Of a stretch of 64,000 nt of DNA, positions 36,101 to 53,658 are shown one piece after another. Position 1 is the stretch's first letter, and each line of letters opens with the position of its first letter. Source of the DNA: Amphimedon queenslandica (taxonomy: Eukaryota > Porifera > Demospongiae > Haplosclerida > Niphatidae); the NCBI RefSeq assembly GCF_000090795.2, contig NW_003546375.1, positions 127,928 to 191,927 of the forward strand, written 5' to 3'. The notes under the pieces are model-generated. The model saw only the letters and a program-made list of their open reading frames with translations. It was not told the DNA's origin and ran no database searches. The translations under genes and the position numbers were made by a program.

Positions 36101-39100
36101 TTAGGCAGTTAAGTCCTAGTCTCGTGCAGCCAGAAATGTCAAAAAGGGGAATGGGTCTGGCTACACGAGACAAGTAAAGTCCCTGGTGGATGATCTGTGT
36201 TTGTAGTATCTATGGTGCCACGAGGCTTTCTCTTCCTTGTATACATGTACTTCAGCGTCTTTTGGCCTTCTCCACATTGCTGTGGGTCACTCTGATTGGT
36301 CTTCTTCAGTGACATGAATTTTATTGTTTATCAAAGATTTTTATCTCTGGCTATTGATCAGTCTTCCTACCAGTCTCTCCTCTCTACTGCTCCTGATGAT
36401 TGTTCTTGAGCTTTGGCTTTGCTACATCAGTTCCTCACTCAGGAGACTGGTTACCAGACATGGGGTCAATTACATTAGAAAGTAATATATTACTATTACT
36501 ATTAACTAGAAAAAAATTCTATTACTATTACAATTACATGTTTAGTAGATGTAAATGTAATATATTACTATTACTATTACTCCACTAATTTCATTATTAC
36601 TATTACTATTACTGCATATGCATGACTAAATGTAATCTAATTATATTACGATTACATTATAATTTCAAATCAATTCTCTTTAAAGCAAATGACCATTACA
36701 TTGTATACTTATAAGCTTCTCAAAAACAGTATCAGAAAGTCTGTATCGTTCCGGTCTAAAAAATTTCCCTCCTATACTGAATACCACTGGGCAGATGAAC
36801 CTTTTGTCAGAGCAGACAGACTTGAATGCACATACATGTACCTGTACATGTACATTGAATACTTGTACAATAATGTATTACAATATGTACAATTACTATT
36901 ATATTACTATTACTTAACTGTCTCCTACTATTACAATTACTATTACTTGGTTTTTTGATTCCTCCATTACTATTACTATTACAATTACTTCAAAACATGT
37001 AATCTTTACTATTACTATTACTATTATCTATTACTATTACCCCATGTCTGCTGGTTACCAGTTATACCATCTGATACGCTATGTCTCTGGTTTTATGATT
37101 TGGAGTTTCATTTCTGCCTTCTCTATTGGATGTGTCTAGTTCCCCTCATGACTGTCCTATATGTGAATTGATGGAGGACCATGCAGTAGGGTGTGGGGGG
37201 AATGGTGACGGAATTATTTGCCACAGTTCTCTTTGTGAGGTCATCTTCTCCTCTGCCCAAGCTACAGGTCTAGCCCCTCGTAGAGAAGTCCCTTCTGTAC
37301 TTCTGGACTCATCATCTCATCCAGCTGACATATTTCTCCCTACCTTGTCCAGAGAAAAGCCCACAGCCTTTGATGTAACTGTGATATCTCCTCTTCAGCA
37401 ACTTACATTATCTTCTTCTGCCTCTGCACAGGGAGCCGCTCTGTTGATTGCTGAGAGCCATAAATAAGCTGCTTATTCCTCCCTCTGTCGTTCTGTGGAT
37501 ATCTATTTTGTTCCCATAGCCATGGAAGCTCTTGGTTTTTGGGGAAAGGAGGCATTATCTATCATCTATTCTTTTGGTCAACTTCAAGGTCTGCACCTGG
37601 GTCTTGACCCTAAGGATACCACTCGCCACCTTTTTAAAGACTCTCGGTTGCTTTATGGAATTTACATGTATTTTATTTTATTTTAGCTCTCTGTTCCATT
37701 TAGCTTTTTACATGTAGGTTTTGTTTCTCTTTTGTCTTTCTTATGGGCTTTCCCTTTTTGTCTCTCTCTTTTGTGCTTCCTATTGTGTTTGTCTTTAGAA
37801 TAATAATAATAATTATTATTATATTTGTACATGTATATGTATGTTAGGTAGTGACGAGATGGTATGAAATAAGATAAAAGAAAAAAATTCTTCCTTAAGC
37901 TCAACAATAATTTGTTGCTATACAATGATGTATTAGTGTACTAAAATGATACTACTACTAATAATGATATATTCTTTATTGATACAGTATCTGATCCAGC
38001 TAGTGGGTTATTTCAGCATTACAGTGTTAGGCTGTCAGTAGTGTCCATCAGTGAGGAGTCAGTTGATCTGTTATTTACAGAGGGACTGATATCAAATGAG
38101 ACCAGGACTGGAGTGGAGAGTGTTGGGGGTTTCCTATTAGGAGACACACTGAGAGAAATACGGACTTCAATAACTGAAAATCATAACAAATTGAGAACAT
38201 TAGGAGACATCTTACTGAAATCAGATGAAGCAAAGACTATAGGACAAGACATACTAAAAGAATGTGGTAATATAAACACACACATACATTGTATATTGGT
38301 TCAATTGTTAGTATTTTTATCATATTTTCAGGTGAATTGCTTCCCAAATTTGATGATACATATTCTACTGTTAGTTCACCAGTACCTTCATTGGTTACTA
38401 ATAATGATATTGCAGTACTATCAGGTATAATGATTAAAGTGATGTAATTGTTATTAATTATTATTATAGATACACCTATTCATAAGACACGATCACTGGC
38501 TTATATTTTTATTATTTCTTTGTTTTTCTCTTTTATTATTCATATTTTTTATTATTTTTCTATTGTTATTTTTTTACTAGATTTATTCATACTCTTTATA
38601 ACATTATTATTTTATTATACAATATTTTTTACTAATGCAAGTGAACCAGGCTCATCTGTTGCTCCAATATCAACAGGTAACTTTAGTAGATAAATTATTG
38701 TTATGATGATTGTTGAGAACAGTTGTTGTAATTATATAGCATTTTATTTTTTGTTAGGCCCATTCTTCTTCAGTGCAGCTCATAAACCTATTTTTAATGA
38801 GATAAGAGGTAGCTTTGGTATCCTCCATGATAAGATAGTTCCATTGATATCTCGATCAATTCCATCAGTCACAGAAATGAAGTCATTTCTTCAAAGATCC
38901 TTCCCTGAATTGAGTGCTGAGCTATCTAAAGCTGATAGTATTGAAGGCATTATGAATGTTGTAGTGAAGAATTGTCGAGTTAATGACATTTCAGTGATAA
39001 AAACAATTGTGCTACGGTTTGAAATCACTGAAGCAAAACCACTGATTTCGGAATATGAAGACAAATTGAAGACACTTAGTGGATCATTAAAAAACTTCCT

Positions 39101-41653
39101 GAGTCTGAATGAACCTCAACATCTTAGTGATTCAAAGACAATTCAGTTTACTTTGGGATGGGAACCAGATGACCACTCACTTGATGACATACGTAATCTC
39201 TTAGAGGAAGCATTTAAAGAATTAAACAAGAGGATTATTGTACGAAGCATTCATCGTGGGAACTCCATCACCATCATCTGTTATGCTCCATATCATTTAC
39301 TAGCTGCTCTTCTCTTGGAAGCACAAGACAACCTAACTGTCTTGATGAAAGAATTCAGTTTAATTAGACTAACCATTGGCCACTACACTGTCAATGATAA
39401 AAAGATCAGATACAAAGTATAAGATACTGTAACTGTATGAGACCTTGTTTAATATTATGTACTGATTATAGGTAATGAATAATGAGTGTCTTGCAGAGGA
39501 GATTAAACTAGCTGATGGAGAGGAACAAGAACTGAGGACTTCACTTGATTACAAAGAAGGTGTGTGAGTTGATCTATTACTCAATATTGATGTTACTTAT
39601 ACTAATGGTATAGTATCAATATTTGAACAAGATAAACAACTGAATATCATCAAAAAAAGAAAAGGTATAGTTAGAATAATAAAGATATTTTATTAATGTA
39701 TTTTTACTTGTATAGAGTATATTGAAGGATCAATACAGACACCAGGTACACGTATAGTTTTATTTTTACATGTATTTAGTTTTACATGTATAGTATATAT
39801 TTTTGAACAATCAGTAATTTATCTTATAAATTAAAATTCTCATTGTGTCATTACTGTAGAATCTAAATTAAAAGTGAAGCTATTGACTAGAGGGAAGTTG
39901 ATAAGTACAATATTCAAATCAAAGAAATCAGAGACTCAATATTTCCGAACCTCTCTCCTAATGAAAGCAGGTACTGACTCTACTGGTATAATCTGTCTAT
40001 ACTACCTCATCACAGAAAGAGAGGAGGCATTAGTAAAGTATAAGAAAGATATTGAATTAGTACAAAAGAATATATCAATAACTAGTGAACTACTGCTGAT
40101 GGGTCAAAAAACAAATATTGAGAGTATGTGATATGTTAAATCATTAACTGATTGATATATTGTATAGAGAAGGATCAATGTACACAATCACTGGATGCAA
40201 CAACAGCAGAAGCTATTTACACAGCACGTATTGACTATCATGGAATATATAGTAATGATCTTTCATTCAGTGAGGGAGAGCAGCTGAAGATGTATAAGAA
40301 GTCTGATAGATTTAAGTGGCAAGGAAAATCCTTGGTGTCTGGTGATGAGGGAGACATTCCTAGCAGTTGTGTTTACTCAATGTTGGAGTCGCTTCAATTG
40401 TTAGAGTTTATACTGTCAGTGGAAGAAGTGTCCCTTCCTATTCTACAAAAGATAAGGAATGATTCATCTAGTAATGATGAGAAAGCTTCTCTTTTCTTGG
40501 AGACTATTAATGATGATCCTATTATGATATCTGCACTGAGACAAGACAAGGAACAACATGATGAAGGTAATGTTTGTGATTATTGTCACTATAATCATGT
40601 TGATATTAAGTAGTTATGTGTGTTAAATTATCATACATACATAATAATGTACATACATGTCAATGCTGTTACACTTTTTGCATCTCAGTATGTTATACTT
40701 CATTAACTTATTTATTTTCTGAATTAATTTTATATAACCTTAATAAGTTGGTGTGGTCAACGTATCAATCCAAATTCCTTCAAAATTATGATACCGATAC
40801 AAATTGATACTGTAAATATTGTTTTCATTGATAAAAATATTGATATATCACAACCACTAAGTACTATAGTGTGTGGGTGTTTGCAGTTCTGCCTTTGATA
40901 CACCCACACACTATAATACAATTGTTTATTGATTTTAGTAACAACAAGTAAGTTGTGTGTGTTTGTATATACACATGATGCAAATAATGTGTATTATTAT
41001 GTACATACATGTATATCAGTATAATCATTTTGTTTATATTAGGAGGCACTGTAAGAGTGAACTGGTACAGTGACAAGGTATACCTTCACTCTCCATCTCC
41101 AGTTCAGTGTAATGAAGTGATTGGTAATATTAATGATAATCATAAGAGGATTGACCTCCGCTCCTCATCTACTAATAGCACAGCATCTCTACTATCATCA
41201 ACTAAACTGCATACACTAAACCTGAGGAGTCTTGAGATACGGTATACTCCATTAACTAACGATTGTATCCAGTACTTGTGTATACTACTAACTAATAATA
41301 AAACAATACAAGAACTAGTCATCAGGTCCCACTCCATAAGTGATAGAGGAGCTACTAATATCTGTCAAGCACTTGAACACAACTCTATACTTACCTCATT
41401 AGATCTTTATTATAATCCACTCATCACTTCTACTAGTGGACAGACTCTTTCTCACCTCCTCCTCAACAACTCATCACTAGTTGTACTAGATCTAAGGTAT
41501 ACTTCATTGTCTACTGAGTCAATACTACTCATCCTCCAGTCACTTATGAATAATAATAATATAAGAGAACTCAGGCTAGACAAGCGACACAAAGAGACTT
41601 GTATTACTTATCCTAACTATCACCTCATACAAGACAGAGTAGACTGGTACTAA
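32419..41653 (+). CDS. Death-domain / SH3 / LRR signalling protein (paralog D)
   Basis: Eleven exons: 32419-32740, 37988-38266, 38332-38424, 38470-38676, 38758-39416, 39472-39559, 39614-39664, 39716-39745, 39860-40123, 40168-40566, 41043-41653; 3003 nt, ~1000 aa. Exon 1 is a Death domain (W near the middle, 'FGLKLGLSLQTLETIE'). Exon 2 is a second all-helical death-fold-like domain. The 38758 exon is a helical segment followed by an alpha/beta module with 'FTLGWEPDDHSL' and 'IHRGNSITIIC', reminiscent of TRADD-N. Short coiled-coil exons lead to an SH3 domain (A-R-I-D-Y start, ending I-P-S-S-C-V) and a C-terminal exon of about five ribonuclease-inhibitor-type LRRs. No NACHT or TIR. Inferred: cytosolic adaptor/receptor in cell-death or immune signalling. 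Exon 4 and a 45-nt stretch in the 39860 exon may be intronic. Paralog at 53659-58399. Confidence 0.75.
32753..33118. repeat. (AAT)n tracts and T-rich DNA in intron 1 of paralog D
   Basis: Low-complexity stretches: AAT/ATA near 32757-32785, 32818-32842 and a 53-bp run at 33061-33113, separated by T-rich DNA. The open frames translated as runs of N, Y or F are artefacts of these tracts. Confidence 0.8.
33119..33215 (-). mobile_element. BEL/Pao-type retroelement fragment
   Basis: On the minus strand about 28 codons read 'GFCDASKGAYAAVIYL' within a longer open stretch. This follows the RNase H-region signature (G-F-x-D-A-S-x-x-A-Y-A-A-V-x-Y) known from BEL/Pao retrotransposons. The frame ends in an AAT microsatellite at 33113, so only a scrap survives. 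Confidence 0.75.
33503..34051. mobile_element. Nested ~550-bp foldback element
   Basis: Left end 'tatagacccctttaggcgag' pairs with right end 'ctcgccgaaaggggtctata' (one mismatch). A second inner pair, 'gccatgttttacgtcaa' near 33580 and 'gacgtaaaacatggtggc' near 33925, confirms the inverted arrangement. Non-coding; sits inside the 2.65-kb element. Confidence 0.7.
34592..34975. mobile_element. hAT-like MITE, 384 bp, 8-bp target duplication
   Basis: Ends TAGAGATGT...ACATCTCTA form the terminal inverted repeat, followed by repeated 'gatatcggct'-type words. The flanking octamer CTCTCATC occurs at 34584-34591 and again at 34976-34983. It interrupts a sequence containing a tRNA-like B box (minus strand, 'ggttcgaatccgg'), so it probably landed in a tRNA-derived SINE. 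Confidence 0.85.
36118..36173. repeat. Short foldback, 'GTCTCGTG(C/T)AGCCAG' arms
   Basis: 'agtctcgtgcagccaga' is followed about 25 bases later by 'tctggctacacgagac', its near-perfect reverse complement. A ~56-bp solo foldback in the decayed retroelement. Confidence 0.65.
36455..37050. mobile_element. hAT-like non-autonomous element, 596 bp
   Basis: Perfect 12-bp terminal inverted repeats CAGACATGGGGT...ACCCCATGTCTG and an 8-bp target duplication CTGGTTAC (36447-36454 and 37051-37058). The interior is mostly variants of TATTACTATTAC with no protein-coding content. It was inserted into the decayed retroelement, so it is younger than that element's loss of function or at least of its mobility. 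Confidence 0.92.
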
Positions 41654-41879
41654 TCACTATTTACAATGTTTGTAAACTTGTGTATCATTGCCAAAAACAA
41701 GCGACCAATCAAAATACACTACATATAAAAGGCTGATGTGTAATTTTTATTCATTATTTTTGATATACATTATTTTATAATCTCGTTCTCATCAATTAGC
41801 ATGTGATTCACTTCTACTAGTCCCACCCACAAAAAGTGACGGCAAATCTTCAAGACAACCACTCTATCATTTCCCTCTA

Positions 41880-42072
41880 CCGTAGGGCGCCTTTTTTTCG
41901 AGGGCTATAAATTTCGCGGATTTCGCGATTTTTTAAAGATTCGCAAAAATTACTTTCGCGAAAATCAAATCAATACGGTACAAGATGGCAGACGGCATAA
42001 ATTCGCGAAAATTAAATCCGCGAAATAAAAATCCACGAAATTTATAGCCCTCGAGAAAAAGGCGCCCTACGG
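41880..42072. mobile_element. TA-flanked MITE, 193 bp
   Basis: Terminal inverted repeats begin CCGTAGGGCGCC and extend through 'tcgagggctataaatttcg' with few mismatches on the other side. Flanked by TA on both sides, as for Tc1/mariner-type insertions. Interior rich in 'cgcgaaa' and 'gcgaaat' words shared with other MITEs here. Confidence 0.88.
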
Positions 42073-42276
42073 TATTTTATCATTGTTGATCTCTAAATTA
42101 ATTTTTAGCCAGAAATTTTTTGGCAAATGAAATACAACCCTCAGATTTAACATTAAAAAATGTTTAATATGTGTATGTACATGCACCTCAATCAAATCCT
42201 CATGTTCCCCCTCTCTCTCCTTTTTATTCCTCCCCAGGATAAAACTACAGTCCAAGACTACTCTCTTCCCTATTAG

Positions 42277-42456
42277 CTTAAACTATATAAAGATGACATC
42301 AAGAAGATGGTCCCTGATTCTGCTCTAAGGTCATACAAGAGTAGGTTTGTTGAGCCATCACTCATTGAGGGATTCAGTGAGATTGTCAAGATAAAAATAT
42401 CTCTTCATTTTCCAAACAAAACGGCAGAAGATCTATACATGAGGTTTTGGGACTAA
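42277..42456 (+). pseudogene. Intact duplicate of the PNKP last exon
   Basis: A 180-nt copy of the PNKP exon at 29929-30108, preceded by a usable acceptor ('ccctattag') and ending in TAA where the original has TAG. I see only a few differences, including Ala to Ile in 'SLAEGF' and Lys to Arg near the end ('YMRFWD'). No frame break. No other PNKP exon is nearby, so it is an orphan exon unless PNKP splices ~12.7 kb across the intervening gene to use it as an alternative terminal exon. Confidence 0.85.
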
Positions 42457-42682
42457 CAAAAATAATCATTATTTTTATTATTAATACAAAAAATGTCAAA
42501 ACTACTACAAAACATATACATGTATAAATAATAATAATAATAATTGCATGTATATTGTAATAATATAAATTTACTTTCGTCCGATACATTAAACATAAAG
42601 AGTGACAGTGACATTACCCATCAATGAGAGAGAGAGGGTTAAATTCTACAAAAATTTATTATTATTGTTTTTTTCCATTGCA

Positions 42683-50394
<7,712 letters not shown>

Positions 50395-53163
50395 GACGGG
50401 ACAGCCTGGAACAAGAAATAAGTAAAGCTAAGATAAGGCAGTGAAAAACTCGAAAGAATAGCTCTAGCTCTAGCTCTTAGGTATGAAACCACACCTACAT
50501 ATACATTATGCACAATCACGTGACAAAATGTTAAAATAACTTAATAACCAGCCCCACCTTTATCTGCAGAGCTGGCTTAAGTCTTTTATTTGTCTCTTCT
50601 AGTCCTCAACATAGATAATCTATAATACCAGCCCCACCCTTATCTGCAGAGCTGGCTTAAGTCTTCTATTTGTTTCTTCTAGTCCTCAACATAGATAATC
50701 TATAATATTACATATCAAACTTCAATATAGGTAACAGCTTAGTGTGCACTATGTTTGCTAGTCTGGTTTCCAGACTACTTTTTGCATGTTAAACATGAAT
50801 TTATACCGTCTATCTGGAAATTTTTACTGTGATTTTAATTTTACTGGATTAGAATTTCGCAAAAAATTAGATTACCCATATAATTACATGCCACATTCGA
50901 TAATACATAACACAGTCTTATTTAGTAAAAATTAAATCACAGCACAATTTTAAAACACAAAAATTTTGTACCACACTAATTTCCTGATCTATGGTATTTG
51001 AATTGATTCATAAAAAACTATTGAGATATAGTAGTTTAATAAATTTCAAAAAGTTCAAAATTTTAAAATAATGTCCAATTTTTGTGTTTCCAGTTATACA
51101 GTATTTACATGTATTACTTAATTATTTAATAAAGTGAAAAATGATTCGAAGTCCTTGAGACAGTCTGACTATAGCTCTAAAGAAAGAAATTAACTAAATA
51201 TTATTAATTAACAGCTAACCTGATTTATTAGTCTTCGTCCAAGCAGTTTTAGGTTATATCAAAATATCAAAAAAGGTACACTGATGGACATTATCTTCTA
51301 ACACTAAAAGAGGGTGAAATTGATATAAAAGGGGATGCATGTGCTTAGTGAATGTGATCAGGGTTTCCCACAAAAATGCTAAGTGAGCTAAAAGCATGCT
51401 TTATCATGAGCTGACAAGCACTACGATAGTACATGTACATGTAAATGGCTTTGGGGCAACTTAAAAATTTATAAAAATTCAAATATGGCATGAAGCAGCT
51501 CAAAGCTTATACACAAGGTATAAGGACATGTATCTAATATTTATTTGTCCTTGACATTTTCAGTGAAATTTGGCCAAAAATCCTATACTATAGTATCAAA
51601 AGCAGATAAACCATATGTTTAGTACATATTGGCCCCATTTTGAGTAACGTTAAAAAAAAACTAATTCTGACTTAAAATAAGCTCAAAACTTGCTCAACAT
51701 AAGAACATGTATATCTACATGCATCAGAAAAAATTTTGAATTTTCTCCTAGTCATGCATCTTTGGCAAAATCTGTACTGTAGTTCAGGGACTTTGGCCTA
51801 ATTTTGGAACAAATTAGAAAATTTGTACAAAATCCTCAGAATCAGCTCAAACTTTTTACACAACATAAGAACTGACATGTATTTGTATCAGAAAAAATTG
51901 TAAAGTGGAGGAGTTTTTCTTTTCATTTTTGGCAAAATTCAGCCAATGATCCTGTACTATACATTTGCAAAAAATTCAATTTGAATGAGAATCAGCTCAA
52001 ACTTGCTACACAACATAGAAATATAAATATGCTCACAAAAAATTATAAAAGTAGATAATGCTCTCCTTTTCATTTTTGGCAAAATTTGGCCTATAATTTA
52101 GCAACTTAAAAAATTTGTAGAAATATAATAATGATTGGAATCAGTTCAAAGATTCTACACAACATAAAAACATGTATATGCATCAGAAAAAAACTTTTAA
52201 AAATGAGAAATTCTTCTAGTCATTTTTGATGAAGATGAGCTAAGCACATACTATATTTTAAATAACTTATAAAAATTATGAATATCAAAATCAGCCCAAA
52301 TATGCTATATGCATCATAAACAAGTATAAAATGGAAAATTCTCTCCTAACAAATTTTGAGCAAATCTGGATGTGGTCTTACCTGGTAATTGTTTCACTGA
52401 TAGGTACATAAAATTGAAATATTCACTTCATAACTGATAGACATCAATGGGTCACCCTGTACTTCAATGCATGGCCTTCAGTTGAAGTTAAAATGGTTGA
52501 TCTGAAATATTACAAAATATAAGGACATTTATATATACATGTATTGGACAATGACATGAGACAGAGTTTTCCCCAAAAACATGCTACATGTACAATGTAT
52601 AAGTGAGCTAAAGGACATGTTTTATGAGCTAACAAGCACTATTATGCTTGTATACCAAACTACCAATTGAATAGTACATGGCTTTAAAGCAACTTAAAAA
52701 TCTAATTTTGATCAAAACTGGCTCAACATTCCTATGCAATGTAAGTATATGCATCAGAAAATTGTTTTAAAAGAAGAAATCTCTTTTAGCCATTTTGACA
52801 AAATTTGCTGGGGCAACGACAAAACCCTTGGGTCAATTGCTGGCCCAATTTTGAAGCAACTTCAAAATTCACTAATTAAATCAAAATAAACTCAAAGTTG
52901 ATACACAACTTAAGGACATGTATATTAATCAGTAAAAATGTAACAAAAATTAAGAGTAATTTTGGAGCCACTGGGTATTTTTTAATTTTGATTTTAAAAT
53001 GTCCATAAATCAAAATCTTTTAATAGAAATCAGTTCTAAATTTTTACATAACATAAGCATATCAATGTGTATCATAAAATGTATTATTGTGGGTGATTTT
53101 TGGAGCCATTTTTGGAAAAAAGCATATGGGCGATAGTACAGGCTATTCTCCGGTAGTCTCACC
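50395..53163. repeat. Upstream region of the kinase gene with repeat arrays
   Basis: Holds the kinase promoter (50395 onward) and no gene. Two things stand out: an 80-bp direct duplication at 50548-50706, and from about 51400 to 53130 a long field of the degenerate ~125-bp repeat ('tcagctcaaac', 'acacaacataagaac', 'gcatcagaaaa', 'ggcaaaattt'). Confidence 0.7.
50548..50706. repeat. 80-bp tandem duplication
   Basis: Two head-to-tail copies beginning 'ccagccccacc(t/c)ttatctg' and ending 'catagataatctataat', with only a handful of differences. It lies about 150 bp upstream of the kinase start codon, so it may alter promoter spacing. Confidence 0.9.
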
Positions 53164-53210
53164 CCGCCCCTTTGCTTACCTGCGGCGCGCGCAGGTAAGC
53201 AAAGGGGCGG
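53164..53210. repeat. GC-rich perfect hairpin, 21-bp arms
   Basis: Arms 53164-53184 and 53190-53210 are exact reverse complements ('cccctttgcttacctgcg' and 'cgcaggtaagcaaagggg' at their cores) around a 5-base GCGCG loop. The hexamer 'ctccgg' lies on both sides. Its GC content is far above the surrounding repeat field. Confidence 0.92.
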
Positions 53211-53658
53211 AGCGAGCTAATTCTCCGGAAAATTAGCCAATTCTTTTAAAATGGCCACAACTCAAAAAATGTTAGTCAGAATTAACTCAAACTCATAAGG
53301 ACATCAATACATGCATGTATCAAAAATTAATGATAATTTTGATGCAACATGAACTACATGCAGTGCAGGGTAAAGTGGCATATTAAAATGCTTGTAACAC
53401 TAACTAAAAACAATACTTACTTTGAAAATAATTGTCTTTCTACATTCCTTTTTGAAATAGACTACTAGAAATAAAATTGATAATTGCTAGATATAAAAAT
53501 ATTATCATGTTGTGAATGTTTACTAAGTTCCTTTGTAAGCTCATTTAAACTTACCAAAACAATATCACATCAGTGTCTAGAGAAACTAGATCTAGCCCCT
53601 CCCTCTTTAGATCTACTCCAAATTTGCATCCGGTTAGCTTCAGCTTGTTCTTTGATCA

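Larger units (their letters stand above)
35962..37690 (+). mobile_element. Decayed reverse-transcriptase retroelement 3' half, split by a MITE
   Basis: Open fragments in changing frames resemble the C-terminal part of a non-LTR-like polymerase protein: 'LPIALGGLGLCRAQCNDLAAF' (cut to 20 residues, ~36023-36090), 'VPHSGDWL' (~36430), a Cys-rich 'CPICELMEDHAVGCGG' patch (37126 on) and, after an in-frame stop, 'DIYFVPIAMEALGFWGKEAL' (~37495). Frameshifts and stops make it inactive. The hAT-like element at 36455-37050 is inserted inside it; removing that element rejoins the 'ctggttac' target. It lies in intron 1 of the Death/SH3/LRR gene. Confidence 0.75.
41654..42682. other. Right-hand copy of the PNKP/MAPKAPK junction (left part)
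   Basis: After the stop of paralog D comes a TA-flanked MITE (41880-42072), then from about 42095 DNA matching the PNKP last intron ('cagatttaacat', 'gtgtatgtacatg', 'acctcaatcaaat'), the duplicated PNKP last exon, and the 3' flank that ends with the working MAPKAPK last exon. Confidence 0.8.

Noticed and set aside
40939-40947. Possible 9-nt microexon before the LRR exon of paralog D
   Set aside because: Flanked by AG and GTAAGT and phase-neutral, but no counterpart in paralog E and too short to support by eye.
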